A stretch of 64,000 nt of DNA from Ehretia macrophylla (GCA_037974665.1 CM075764.1:118978325-119042324); one strand, 5' to 3'; shown: positions 46,956-59,718, counted from the first letter of the stretch. Program-made: numbers and translations. Notes: a model not told the origin generated them from the sequence alone.

Positions 46956-47963
46956 TCAGCAGTTAGCCTCAATATGCCCTAGTCGATTACAATAATCACA
47001 CTGCTGATTTTGCCTAACCGCAGTGTTTCCTGTAGGAGCTGGGGCTCTGGCAGGGGTAGGAACTGTACCTCCCTGCTGAGGTCTGGTCACAGCTGGTCTA
47101 GCCTGAATCTGCTGCTGTGGCTGATACGAACGCTGCTGAGGACCCTGTGCAGAAGCCTGATATTGTCTCGGCTGACTCTGGCTACTCTGGCCCAAAAATT
47201 GTTTCTTACTCGGCTGACTACTCTCAGCTATCATCTCAGCCTTCCGTTTCTCAAACTTCGAGGCTGCCTGAAATGCCTCGGGAAAAGTAGTGTAGGTCTG
47301 TCCAGTCAAATGCAACTGTATGTCCATTCTCAGCCCACGGACAAACCTATGTATCATCCTCCTAGCTGGCCGTACCAACTCGGGCATATACCTCGACAGG
47401 CTAACAAACCTAGCCTCGTACTGTGCAACAGTCATATTTCCCTGCTTCAGGGCCACAAACTCATCTTCCCGTCTTTCCATTGCCATCTCGGGAATATATT
47501 TGTCCCGGAACTCACTTACGAAATCATCCCATAAATGTGGAACATCCTCACAATCCCACCTCAGCCTAACAGTATTCCACCACTGCTCTGCATCACCCTC
47601 AAATAAAAATGATGCATAATCTATTCTTGCCTCATCAGTATACCTCAAAGCGGTGAAAATTTTCTCGACACGGTTAATCCATCTCTCGGCCGCCTCATCA
47701 TCCGGCTCCCCGAAGAACTTTCCCGGCTCATGCCTCAGAAATTTCTCTAGCTGGTTATTCTCAACTCTGTACCCCTGTCCACCAGGATTAGCTTGATTAC
47801 CCTGGGGATTAATCCGGTCCTGCCTCTGCTCATGTAGTACCTGTGTGATCCGGTCTACTGCAGTAGTCATGGTAGCCATAAACTGCTCAGGCAACGGCTG
47901 CTGACCCTGTTCTGCTGCCTCTTCATCTGATCCTATACCTTGAGTACCACGACGTGGCGGCAT
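46956..47963 (-). pseudogene. Tekay gag block (fossil)
   Basis: 335 residues starting MPPRRGTQGIGSDEE. The gag domain is visible (AERWINRVEKIFTALRY, WDDFVSEFRDKYIP, LKQGNMTVAQYEARF), followed by a Gln/Pro-rich linker and a CCHC knuckle CDYCNRLGHIEANC at the end. Confidence 0.93.
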
Positions 47964-48254
47964 AGTAGCAACTCACAATAGCTGGCAACATTTAAAAGCA
48001 GTTTATAGACAGAAATATAACACATAAGATTGGATAACACTCAAATCAATAACAATCCAACATTCTATCACACAATTCACATAAGACAAGTTTAACTTGC
48101 CAAACTATTTCACTTAAACACATAAACATTCCAAGTTCACAAGTCATGCTAGAACATTTTCTTTTCACTTAGCAATCATTCATAAACACTTTAGCATTTC
48201 AGACCTTTACCCCACAGACCGAGAATCATATCCCGGCTCATGCACGACTATCAT

Positions 48255-48266
48255 GCTCTGATACCA
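48255..48266 (-). promoter_or_regulatory. Primer-binding site, initiator tRNA-Met type
   Basis: On the minus strand TGGTATCAGAGC begins 8 bp inside the 5' LTR. Confidence 0.92.
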
Positions 48267-48274
48267 CCTAAAGA

Positions 48275-50569
48275 TGTCACGCCCCGACCCGACCACGCAA
48301 AAGGCCAAGCCCGGCCCCGACACACGGACGGAGTCCCCTCTGTACCGCGGACGATCCGAAAACCCTAAAAACAATATAATACTTGCGAAAGCTATAAAAT
48401 AATCAAAACAAGTCAACTTTCTATAAAACATACATTTCTTATTATCCAACTTTCCAAACCAAAAATGCCATGCATACTACACAAGTACTTATGCCACTAA
48501 ACCATTAGCCATTAGCATGCATTTCTTCACTAGTCATCAGGGTACAAGTTACAACATTACAACTTTAATCCATTACAACATAAGACCATTAAAGATCTCA
48601 AAATAGGAAAATACATACAAGGCTACAAGCCTCAAAATTAAGTGTCCTTCACGCAATATACATAACAACAAGGTTTGCACAAAACTGGTAACCAACCACC
48701 AGCAAAGCAGGCAAGTGCTATCACGGAAACACCTCCACCTGCTCCTCCTCCTCAATTACCTCGAGAGGGTCTGCCTCAACTACTCCTGTAAAAACATAGT
48801 ATAGAGAGGAATGAGCAAAAACTATTGCTCAGCGAGGGCAATTGGTCTCAAGGACGAAGATGAGAGGAGTATGCAATGCAATTAGCCAAGCAATACATAC
48901 AAAACATATAAAGATACATCCAAAGCCAACAATAAAGCAAGGCAAGTATTTAAAGCTGCAAACACTCAATCAAAGGATACGATACTCTTTTCACGAGCAA
49001 CTTTCAAACACGAATTCGATGACGACGCGCCGGCCCAAAACCACCTTATAACACCAGTTTGGAATACTCCGGAAGTATCCATCAATCCTACGACCCAAAT
49101 CTCCCTGGGAGGCAACCCAAGCGAGAAAGGGAATAGCAGCGGAGCTAGAGCAACCAACACTGGCAACCCAAGGCTACCCAGAGAGGCCCATCACTCACGC
49201 GCGAGACACTATGCAATGCAAGACTCGATACAAGACAGTAAACAAGCGATAAACAAGCGATAAAGCCACACGTGGGAGAATAACAAAGTAGGTTACTCTC
49301 GCACGCAATAGCAGCAATTTGATAAGCAATTCAATCCAAAATAACTCAAACAAGTAATTCAAGTAATTCTAAGCATTCTATAAGCATAAAGACAAGTAAA
49401 CACACAAAAACACAAATCGGCCCCAACTATCAAAATGCTACCAATTCCAAACGAGCCACGAGTTCTGGAAACCGACTTCGCCAACCCTCCTAGGTCACCA
49501 TAAGGCACGTCTAAAGACTCCAAGACCTTACTTTACCCTAGAACTCGCGCAAAGCCCCGATTTCCCCCTTTCTCGTTTGAACTACAACTACAACAACCAA
49601 ACACCCAACCAACGCCATAATCGCACCAAAAGTGCTTCCATGGCTTCCCGAAGCAATGCCAACACGCAAAACGAGAAAACGCCAAAGTCGACCTAAACGA
49701 CCCCGACTTTCCCAAAGGCTTAATTCTCATTTTTTCCACTACGCAACCCAAACAAACCACACATTTTAGCATTCTAGCATACCTAGCACGTTTCTACATC
49801 AACGGAAAGCATAACAGCGCAACTTCAACGTTTCAAGGTTTTACTATTCATAAGGTACTATTCATATCACAATTCAAGTTGCAATCACAACATTTAACCG
49901 CAGAAAATGTTACAAAGCCATAAATACATGTTCTACCAATGCTAAGGAACATTCTAGAAGCATCAAATTGCTTTAAATAACGATCTACAGATAAATCTAA
50001 AAATTGATAAAGTTAACTAACACAACGTATAAATGCGCAAATAACATGCTTCCCTCACCTTAGGTACTCCTAGTCGCTAGGAAAACAACGTTGGTTGCCT
50101 CGGAAATCACCCCGCACGAGCACACGCGAAGATTGATCGTAGAGAAGTTGAAAGGTTTTTTTTTTTCCTCTCTAAAGCTCTCGGCCTGCTGCTGCTGTTT
50201 GCTGCTATTTTTCTTCTTATTTTGCTTACTTAATTGCTTAATTAAAGGTCAAAAGGTCAAAGGGTCAAAGGTCCAAGGTCAAACCACTTAAAACTTGGTC
50301 AAAGGGCCCTATTTCGCGCGTTTTAAAGTCGTTTCAGCTATAGTAAGTTCAATTAAAGCTAGCAATATTTAAAATATAAAATTTAAGTCATCTAAATACT
50401 AGTTTCACTATTTGCTGAGGACTGGAAATCGTTATCTAGCTACCGCTCCTTAAATGCAATGCACGTTGCGTCGGCGAGAATGTAACAATTAATTCACAAA
50501 GATTTTAAGGAAATATAATTTTCAAAATAATAAACAAAGAAAATTCATATTCCGGGCTCGGGTATTACA
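48275..50569 (-). repeat. 5' LTR of the Tekay element
   Basis: 2295 bp, partner of 41040-43335, followed on the right by the duplication CGCAT. Confidence 0.95.
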
Positions 50570-50574
50570 CGCAT

Positions 50575-51045
50575 AATATAAATGAATTCATAAGCCTAAC
50601 CAACTATACAAAACAAAAAAGGCTTATGATATTACATGACAAGACAACCAACTTTAACTAAAACCTTAAATTTCATATATTTACATAAAACCCACCAAAA
50701 AGTCTTCAAAATCCAATGATTTTAAAATTCCAGCCAACACCACCCACTAAATTAAGCATTCCAATTGCAATTCTAAGCCACTACGTGATGGTAGCACGAT
50801 ATAATAATGATTATGAACATCTTAGTTCAAAATAGTATACAAGGTTTTGAATAACTTCAACCAAATAAGCCTTTAAACAACCTACAATTTTCAACTACTT
50901 CAAAATATGATATAAATTAATTTTGAATCGCTAAAAAGGTTCTCTACGACATAATTACCGAGTTTTAGAAGCAATAATATAAAAAACAACACGTGCATAT
51001 ATATCCATTTTTACTAATGAACTAATTAACTTTCAATTACATATC
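50575..51045 (-). other. CACTA-2 TnpA gene, probable intron
   Basis: AT-rich with no coding signal. It is bounded by the Tekay insertion on the left and a recognisable TnpA exon on the right. Confidence 0.5.
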
Positions 51046-52381
51046 AAAATTGCGTACCGCGCTCTGTTCCGCCCAGGGTTGAAAATGTACCTTCGGGACC
51101 CTTGCGATGAGCCTTTACGAACACATCAAAACGGGTCACAGGTTGACCACGTTCCTCTTCCTGAATTAGTGGGGCACAAAAACATGTAATTGATAATTGA
51201 AAAATAAGTATTATGTACTTTTCCGATAATTAGAATGTATTTTGATGCATAAAGCATCATTCAATACATACCAATCTTCTCTTAGCCTCCGGATATGGGA
51301 TACAACCTAAAAAGTGCAGTGACAAAGAATTAAGGCAATTTTTTGAATTTTGCTCAGAAATCGCAATCCATTTCGGAGTACTTCATTTCTCAGTTATTGC
51401 TTTCCATACAGCATCACCAGTCCATTTTGGCTTCTTATCTTTGGCACGACCCTTGTTCAAAAGATTTCGAATGCAGTGTTGGGCTCTAGCGTTGAACACG
51501 AGTTGAATGGTAGGTTCATCATAAGGGAACCATTTGTACACTTTATGTAATACAATAATATAAAGCTAATATATAGATATAACTTCATTATTAAATAGTT
51601 GTGCTATTATAATATGTGCAAGATACCTTAAATGTTGAGACCCATCTGTCTCGGACATCGTTTGGAACATCTTTCCAACTGAGCCAAGCCTCGGAATATG
51701 CTGCAGTTACAGCGTTTTTCACCTCTTTAGAGGCTCTAAGGAATCCATCTACAATGTTAAAACAAATATATGTATAAGTCATGGATCTGTGAATAAAACA
51801 AAATGGACATATAAAATGGTATTAAGTAGATACTTACGCGGCACCATTAACCTGCAGATGCGTGTGCCAATCAATCTGCCATGCAATATAGGCATCTGAA
51901 CAGTCAAATCCATATCTCTACCAATCCTCAAGTCGCTCATCCATCATCTCAGGTGCATGCGATGACTCTGGTTGCTCAGGAGATGCCCTAGGGTGGGCCC
52001 TAGGATTGCTAGCGGTGTCCTCGACTAGAGTATCCTGTAATACATTTCGAAAATCCATATATGTGGAGGCTGCAGCAGGGGATCCATCTTTTGTTGGCAT
52101 CGGCGACTAAGGCATCCCCTGGCTCGGTCCCACGAAAGTTGAGAATGATCCACGACCAGCAGACGTGTTTGTTCCCGTGGATCCACGGCCAGCTGATTGA
52201 TGTACTCCAGTTGCTCCATGGCCATTTAGTGCGGCTCCTGTAGTTGAACCCCCTCCAGTCGATTGTTGCCATCCTAACTGGCTACGACCAGCCGACAAGA
52301 TCCTTCTGAATTCCCACCACCCCGTAACGCCCCAGGAGTAATAAATCGTCTAAGCGTGTTCCGATGTTTTCCACCTGACAT
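51046..52381 (-). pseudogene. CACTA-2 TnpA-type gene, N-terminal and middle exons
   Basis: The minus-strand ATG at 52381 starts MSGGKHRNTLRRFITPGALR. Ser/Gly-rich sequence follows in shifting frames. The exon near 51840-51930 (LHGRLIGTRICRLMVP) ends at a GTAAGT donor; the exon near 51630-51755 (AYSEAWLSWKDVPNDVRDRW) follows a TTGTAG acceptor; the exon near 51320-51530 (NKGRAKDKKPKWTGDAVWKA) contains an in-frame stop; the exon near 51060-51165 reads GQPVTRFDVFVKAHRKGPEG. These are the blocks of plant En/Spm TnpA (Transposase_24) proteins, which bind subterminal repeats. The coiled-coil end lies at 40230-40625 beyond the Tekay element. Confidence 0.8.
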
Positions 52382-52499
52382 GATTGTGTGTGGCAAAAGA
52401 CATATTCAATTTAACATATAGACTAATAAAGATACATGTAATTTGAAAAAAATCATTTGTCTAGTACATAACACATATATATCTAATGCAACAAAATAA

Positions 52500-52536
52500 C
52501 TAAACATCATATGCAGCATTATCGTCAGCGTCGGTG

Positions 52537-52571
<35 letters not shown>

Positions 52572-55500
52572 GTCGTCATCACCATCGTCATTATCATAAT
52601 CATCACCACCATCATCATTTAAATAACCATCATCATCATCCTCATCATTATCATCATCTTCTTGTATTTCTTCTTCTACTTCTTCTTCTTGTTGCTCTTC
52701 GTTGTCGATTTTTAACTCGTCTTCTTCCAGTTCATTGCCTCCTGACTCATGACAAAGTGAAGGTAAAACAATATTAGTAGGTTGTACTTCAGGTACATTC
52801 AATTCATCTGTCTGGAAAGCTGATTAGTCATCCACTTCTCTTTCCATTCTTGACACGTCTGAGAAATTTTTACCTCGTATTTTAACCACACAATGCTAAT
52901 CCACTCGATCCCTCCTGGCCCCTGGATACTTACAATAGTATACTTGAGATGCTTGCTCTGCCAACACAAACGATTCATATTTGTGATATTTCATTTTCAT
53001 GTTGACATCAACCAGTTGGGACTTCCTATGATACTTTACACCTCTATTCTTTGTAGATTCATACCAGTCACATTTGAAAAGAACTACTCTAGTATGGTGC
53101 ACTGTTGGATTATCATATTCTAGTTCAATAATGTCATTTAGCATTCCATAGTACCCAATATCCTCATTATTACTAGTAGTAACCCCTTTCACGAATACCC
53201 CGCTATTCATTGTGGACTTGAATTTCCCATATTCGAATGTGTGAAATCTGTATCCGTTGACTAAGTATCTTGACCATGTGCGTACCCTACAACTTGGCCA
53301 CATAGAAAGACATTTCACACGGTCGTCTATTCCATTAGTGCCAATTAGCTGGAAAAATCACAAGTCGTTAATGGTATAATCCAAATTAATAGGATTATAT
53401 TCATTAGTTGCATAGGTACTTACATGGTCATATAACCATTTCAAGAACTAACTCTCAATTTGATTTTGAATTTGTGCGGGTGTCAATGGGGGAAAGTTTC
53501 ATACAAGATTTTTCTCAAACAATCTGCAATCAAGATAAATTTATTTGTATTGGGTTTTTCCGTATGACTACTAATAAATTATAATAGACAGACCAAACTA
53601 CCACAACCTTACCTGATATATGGGTAAACCTCTGGGCAATTCATCAATACATATAAATGTGCTGCATGCAATTTTGGATCCTCCAATGTTCGTACTATTT
53701 CCTTTCTAATTGGACAACCTGGGTAAGTAAATATAGACAAACATCCTTCAGGGTAGTTCACCTCGTTATATTGGTCATTCCTACCAACCCTGCGCGTTTT
53801 AGTTACCACGTGGTGTTCGAAATAATATGAACAAAAAGTGGATGTTTCTAGGATGTGATATGCTTCACATATAGATCCCTCAACATGTGCCTTATTTTTT
53901 ACTTTCCTTTCCTTTTCAATCGTTGTAAGAACCCCTCGAATGGATACATCTATCGATATTGTACAGGACCACAACATATTGCCTCATACACCAAATGGAT
54001 TGGCAAATGCTCCATTGAATCGAAGAAGGCGGGGGTAAGATCTTTTCCAAGTTGCAAATGATCACAACTATATTTTCTTACATCATTTCCAATTCGTGTC
54101 TTTGAAGAGCTGTGCAACATATGTTGGTGAAGAATAAGCTTAGTTGCGAAAAGGCAACCCAAACGTTTTTCGGCATTAACTCACGTAATGCAATAGGAAG
54201 CAATCTCACCATAAACACATGACAATCATGACTCTTCATGTATGATATCTTCAACTGTTTCATATCCACACACCTTGACAAATTGGAAGAATACCCATCA
54301 GGGACTCGTAGGTCTTTAACCCATTCAATAAGTTTTCTTCTGCTTGCCACAGGGAGTGTGTAAACACCCATATTCAGTTGGTTCGCACCACATAATTCTG
54401 GATAGTTGCAAAATTCATAAATATCAATTCTTGCTTTAAGGTTGTCGTTTGTCTTCCCCTTGACACCCATCACGGTGTTAAAAATGTTATTAAAAACATT
54501 CTTCTCAATATCCATGACGTCCAAATTGTGTCTCACAAGATGTTTTTTCTAATAAGACAAATCTCAGAAAATACTTCTCTTGGTCCAATTGTGCCTAACC
54601 CCAAAACCAGGGAGCTTATCTTATTCTATTTCGTTGATTTTAGGGTAACATTTCACACTATCCCATAGTTCCTCACCATCTAGTCTTGATGGAGGTGTAT
54701 CCATTTCAACTCTTCCCTTAAGAAAATTCTTCTTGTCACGCCGTAAAGGACTATGTCGTGGTAAGAATTGACGATGACAATCAAAGAAACAAGTCTTTCT
54801 ACCCGCTGGCAATTGGAAAGCTTTTGTCTTTTCCATACAATACGGACATGCTAGCTTACCATGGGTACTCCACCTAGACAACATACTATATGCTAGAAAG
54901 TCATTAATTGTCCACATTAAAGCTGCCTGTAACTGAAAATTCTTTTGCGTTGCCATATCATAGGAAGGTATCCCTTCTAACCATAACTTCTTCATTTCAT
55001 CAATTAGAGGCTCTAAATACACATCAATGTACTTTCCAGGACTTTTCGGACCAGGTATAAAAAATGTCAAGAACATGACAAGGTCTTTCATACACATCCA
55101 TGGTGGGAGGTTGTAAGGTATGATTTTCACAGGACAACAAGAATAAGGTATAACATTTGAACTGTGAAGGTTAAATCCATCCGAGCATAAACCAAGCTGA
55201 ACATTTCTTGGTTCAGATACAAAATCAGGATAAGAGCTATCAAAGTGTTTCCATGCCTCACCGTCAGATGGATGACATAGTTTACCATCTTCAACTAAAT
55301 GTTTCTTGTGCCACTACATATGTTCCGTTGTAGCCTTTGACAAGTATAATCTTTGCAACCTAGGGGTCAATGGAAAAAACCTTAAATGTTGGTAAGCTAT
55401 AAGTTTACCTCGTTTATTACCACGTGTTGATGACTTGAATCGGCGGTGACCACAACGGGGATAATTCTCCAAGCGACTTCTGTCCTTGTAGAATAACGTA

Positions 55501-56180
55501 CATCCATTTATACACACATCTATCTTCTCATAGCCTAACCCTAAAGGCTTTATTACCTTCTTGAATTGGTGCAAATTTTCTAGCATCTTATTAGTATCTA
55601 GCAACGTATCCCTGATTTCAGCAATGAGTCTGTTGAAGCATTTTTCACTTATATTCTCTTCAGATTTGATATTCATATAATGACACACAGTAGATAACAC
55701 AGTGCGATGTTCACATCCATCCCACAATGGCTTATTAGCAGCCTCAACCAGATCAAAAAACTTTTGTGCATCAGAATTAGGTGCTTCACATGTTTTGTTA
55801 TTATCCATGAAAAAATCTGGTCTAGCAGCATCAATTACCATTCTCATATAATTATTTAGTTTTGTCACCCCTGGACAATTCTCATCTACAATATTATGTT
55901 GAGACGGACCATGATAATTGGACACATGTTCCCCGAGTGCAATCCATTCATAATAATCTGGCATAAACCTCTTCTTACAAAGATGGATCTTAATATCATT
56001 AGGTAGGTGAAATTTGCGATTTTTGCATTTGGCACATGGGCATCTTATTTTTTGACCATCCATGTAATACCTTTGACTAGATGCGAATGCAACAAATCCA
56101 TTTACACCGTCGATAAATTCATCTTTAAGTTGTCTGTTGGGTATTAGTTTGTGGTCCATCCATGCACGAGATGACTCCAT
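52500..56180 (-). pseudogene. CACTA-2 transposase (TnpD/TNP2 type)
   Basis: The start MESSRAWMDHKLIPNRQLKD opens the transposase-associated domain (IRCPCAKC), followed by the TNP2 core (WTINDFLAYSML, WSTHGKLACPYC, RHNLDVMDIEKNVFNNIFN), a DUF4218-like region (53600-54160, YEAICCGPVQYR, KNKAHVEGSICEAY), a DUF4216 region (52896-53318, NGYRFHT, DIGYYGMLNDIIELEYD, VVLFKCDWYE) and a long Asp/Glu tail (52500-52760). One frame runs from 56180 to 54078 with at least four in-frame stops (55314-55316, 54621-54623, two near 54560); a frame change lies near 53905 and two more stops near 52896 and 52830. It is therefore inactive. A TnpD protein cleaves the CACTA ends together with TnpA. Confidence 0.92.
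52521..52575. repeat. (ATC)n microsatellite coding the poly-Asp tail
   Basis: An imperfect CAT/ATC trinucleotide run; on the minus strand it encodes about 15 consecutive Asp residues at the transposase C-terminus. Confidence 0.85.
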
Positions 56181-57304
56181 ATTATATTTTACTATAGTGA
56201 ACCTATGTTTTGGATAAGATTTTGGAGAATTGAAGGTGAAACAATATTAGGGTATTATTAGGTTGCAATAAAATGATGCCAATGGATAATATAATTAATA
56301 ATGAACCATATTACAAGATGAGCTTGGACTTGGGACTTGAACAATGCCAATCGAATTCTATTTAAAACAATAACTGTGAAGTATCTTTACAAGAAGTAGC
56401 GAATTTATCTTGACCAAGAACTTCCTATGTGATATACAGAATGTTGTTGATATAAATAAATATATGTTCTATCAAAGTTAGAGGTTTGGCAAAGTTATAG
56501 ACTTCCTGTCGACCCTATTAACAGTTACGACTATGTGCATGGATTACACAAGACCTTCGTATTGATAACTCATATCCTTTCTCGTATCCTCTATAATATA
56601 TTTGTTAGAATTTCATTACTTCTTCAATTAATGGCAAGTGTCACCAACATAATACACAACAGTAATAGTAATTTGTATTATAAATATCAAAATATCAACT
56701 AACTCAAAATTTTCAATTATTAATCTTAAACCCTATTTTATAAACTAAACATTTATAAAAAGGAAGTGCCATAAATAAAAACACATTTCCAAACATAGAA
56801 TTAACATCATTTATATAGAATAAATAGCGTGAGAATGGAATTAAACACATTAGAATACTAGCCTGATACGTATTATAGTGTGTCCAATAGCGAAAACTTA
56901 AAATTAATAAATATAAAAATAATTAATAAACTTACAAAAAATGAAAAAAATAAAAAAATAAAAAATAGAAAAATATATAAACTAATCCAAATCAATAAAG
57001 AACCTTGCAATTATACAAAAAAAAATACAAAAAGTAAATGAAAAATAAATAAATAAATAAAAACTGGAAAAAAAATAAAATAAACTTTAACGTAAATAAA
57101 AAAAAGTTACAAAATATAAAAATAATGAAAAATTGATAACATTAAAAAAAACAGGAAAAATAAATAAACCAAAATATAAAAAAACCAAAAAACTATTTTA
57201 AAAAAATTTTTAAAAAAGAAAAAAAAAAGCAAAAAATATAAACTGAAAAAAATAAACAAAACCCCGCAAAAAAAAAAAAGAAACATGTCTACCATCAACA
57301 TTTG
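56181..57304. other. CACTA-2 transposase upstream region
   Basis: AT-rich, increasingly A-rich from 56880 (AAATAAAA runs). No gene is seen. Confidence 0.65.
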
Positions 57305-57482
57305 GGAGTATATGTACATATATATATATACATATATAAACTCATATATATACACATACACATATGCATATACATATATATCTATATCTACATCTATATC
57401 TACATCTACATCTACATATACATCTAAATATACATTTACATCTACATCTACATATACATATACATTTCATATACATATATAA
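57305..57482. repeat. TA/CATA microsatellite of CACTA-2
   Basis: ATATATACATATA and CATCTACATCTA repeats. It occupies the same relative place as the microsatellite at 9530-9620 in CACTA-1. Confidence 0.85.
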
Positions 57483-57504
57483 AACCTTAATGTGGTTTGA
57501 AAAG

Positions 57505-57635
57505 TGGAAGGGTTGGGGGTGAAGAAGAAAATTTTAGAGATAGGAGGTGGTGGTGAGGGGTGGGGTAAGGCATCATGGCCTGGGGTAGGGTGTTGGGGTT
57601 GGGGGTGGGGAGGGGGGGGGGAGGGGCGTGTGGCT
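57505..57635 (+). repeat. G-tract block of CACTA-2
   Basis: Many GGG to GGGGGGGGGG tracts with short loops (GGGTTGGGGGTG, GGGGTGGGG, GGGGTTGGGGGTGGGGAGG). It is G-quadruplex capable on the plus strand and matches the position of the 9686 block. Confidence 0.75.
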
Positions 57636-57741
57636 ATGAAAAAAAAAATAGAGATTTAAGTGGTGAGGGCGAGACAAACCATCCCATTCTAGTAAAAAAT
57701 TAAAAATAGCACAGCACTTGCTGTGCTGTGCCGTTTTTTTA

Positions 57742-58890
57742 GGAGACGGACCAAATGGTCCGTCTCCTTTGGGATTTAAAACCCAATAATGGAGACAGAC
57801 CAATGGGTTCGTCTCCCTTGGGCATTTAAAAAAATCCAACACAGCACTTTAAAGTCCGTCTCCTTTGGGCTTAAAAAAAAGATTTTTTTTTTTTTATTTT
57901 TAAAAAGGGAGTCAGACTCCCGTCTCCCATGGGGAAAAAAAAAGCAAAAATTTCGGAGACGGAACAAAATGGTCCGTCTCATTTGGGATTAAAAAAAAGA
58001 TTTTTTTAATAAAAATAGGTCCGTCTACGTTTGTGTATTTTTTTAAATTTAGGCAAAAAAAAAGAGGGAAATTTTGGAGATGGACCAAATCAAATAAAAG
58101 GAGACGGACGTTAAAAAAAATAATTTTTTTAATTAAAAATAATAATTTTTTTAATAAAAAAAAAGGGAGATGGACCTATTAGGTCTGTCTCCGTTTGCGT
58201 ATTTTTTTAAATTTGGGAGACGGACCAAATGGTCCGTCTCCTTTGGGCTTTAAAATCAAATAAAAGAGACGGACCAAATGGTCCATCTCCTTTGGGTTAA
58301 AAAAAAAAGATTTTTTTTTTTAAAAAAAGGGAGACGGATCTAATTCGTTTGGGTATTTTTTTAAATTTGGGAGATGGGCTTAAAAAAAAGAATTTTTTTT
58401 TTTTAAAAAAAAAGGGAGACGGACTGTTTGAGTATTTTTTTAAATTTGGGAGACGGACCTCTGTCTCCTATGGGCAAAAAAAAAAAAAAGAAATTTCGGA
58501 GACGGACCAAATGGTCCGTTTCCTTTGGGCTTAAAAAAAATTATTATTTTTTTTAGAAAAAAGGGAGACGGACGTCCGTCTCCATTTGCGTATTTTTTTA
58601 AATTTGAGAGACAGACCAAATGGTCCGTCTCCTTTGGGCTAAAAAAAGATTTTTTTAATAAAAAAAAAGGGAGACGGCGTTTGCATATTTTTTTAAATTT
58701 GGGAGACGGACCAAATGGTCCGTCTCCTTTGGGCAAAAAATAAAGGAGATGGACACAAATAGTTCGTCTCCTTTTTGGAGACGGACTATTGGGTCCGTCT
58801 CCTTTGGGCTACAAAATAAGGGAGACGGATTGGGTCTGTCTCCCTTTGCGTTTTTTAAACCATTTGGAGACGAACCATTTGTGTCCGTCT
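57742..58890. repeat. Array of GGAGACGG hairpins in CACTA-2
   Basis: About ten palindromic units. The best have 12-bp arms GGAGACGGACCA around AA (57742-57767, 58216-58241, 58702-58727); others near 57955, 58266, 58498, 58613 and 58773 have one to three changes. Units are separated by A/T-rich spacers such as TTTGGGCTTAAAAAAAAGAT and TGCGTATTTTTTTAAATTTG, giving an irregular repeat. The motif equals the element's subterminal repeat. Confidence 0.88.
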
Positions 58891-59159
58891 CGTTTTGCCA
58901 TGTATGTTATTTTTTTATTATTATTTTTTCTACATTTATGTTACTTTTTAAAAATTTATGAAAGAATTAAAGTAATTAAGATAACGAACCATTTAAGTTT
59001 TTTAATCTCTTATTTAGTATTTAATTAGTACTATAATTACAAGTTAATGAATAAAGTGGTAATAATAATTTAATTATTAATATTAACTTAAATTCTAGGT
59101 ACAAATAAATTAATATGTAGTATCCTTTTCGTCTCTTATCGGTGACAAATTGGAGACGA
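58891..59159. other. AT-rich spacer of CACTA-2
   Basis: No gene; A/T-rich, in the same relative position as 10040-11200 of CACTA-1. Confidence 0.6.
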
Positions 59160-59690
59160 CAATCATGATTCGTCACTAATTTGTCACCGAATGGAGATGA
59201 AAAGAAGACCAAACACGACATGTTCAGCTCTCCCACTGACCAAAGATCGCGTGCACGCCATCTTCAACTGATTGGACAAATCCATAGACCATTTGGAGAT
59301 GAATGGGAGACAGCAATCGTGTTCCGTCACTAAAGCATCTCCGATTAAAGATGAAAAGGAGACGGAAAAGTCTGAGGTTCTCAGCCCCTCAGACTGACAA
59401 GTAGTGGCGTGCACACCATGTTAGATTGATTAGACAAATCAATACACCATTTGGAGACGAATTAGAGACCACAATCATATTCCGTCTCCTTTTCGTCTCC
59501 GATTAGAGATGAAAAGGAGACGGAAAACAAAAGGTTCTCAGCCCCTCAGACTGACAAGTAGTGGCGTGCACGCCATGTTGGAATGATTAGACAAATCAAT
59601 ACACCATTTGGCGACGAATTGAAGACCATAATCATATTCCGTCTCCTTTTCGTCTCCGATTAGAGACGAAAATGAGATGGAAAATGAAAG
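59160..59690 (+). repeat. Three tandem copies of a ~157-bp unit upstream of the CACTA-2 small gene
   Basis: GGTTCTCAGCCCCTCAGACT begins at 59376 and again at 59533; a more diverged copy starts near 59220. Each copy also holds GTGGCGTGCACGCCATGTT-like and GACAAATCAATACACCATTT segments and GAGACGG motifs. Their position just before the TATA box suggests a role as upstream elements. Confidence 0.75.
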
Positions 59691-59710
59691 GTTGCGTCTG
59701 TGTTGCTGTC

Positions 59711-59718
59711 TATTTAAA
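59711..59718 (+). promoter_or_regulatory. TATA-like box of the CACTA-2 72-codon gene
   Basis: TATTTAAA starts 71 bp before the ATG at 59782, close to the 79 bp seen in CACTA-1. Confidence 0.5.

Larger units (their letters stand above)
41040..50569 (-). mobile_element. Tekay/Del chromodomain Ty3 LTR element, nearly whole
   Basis: The LTRs at 41040-43335 (2296 bp) and 48275-50569 (2295 bp) are bounded by TGT/ACA, with target duplication CGCAT at 41035-41039 and 50570-50574. On the minus strand it has, in order, primer site TGGTATCAGAGC, gag, protease, reverse transcriptase, RNase H, integrase with chromodomain, and a polypurine tract. A hand count finds about 32 LTR differences (about 98.6% identity), so it is young, of the order of half to one million years at commonly used plant rates. 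The coding region is in three open blocks with about two breaks. Confidence 0.96.

Noticed and set aside
48255-48266. tRNA-like sequence GGTATCAGAGC
   Set aside because: Primer-binding site of an LTR element; no tRNA cloverleaf around it. The same applies at 38653-38664 and 15094-15111.
52511-52777. His-rich open frame on the plus strand
   Set aside because: Antisense of the poly-Asp tail of the CACTA-2 transposase.
57742-58890. Regularly spaced palindromic repeats resembling a CRISPR array
   Set aside because: Plant nuclear context, irregular spacing, A/T-rich spacers that are themselves repeats, and the motif equals the CACTA subterminal repeat.
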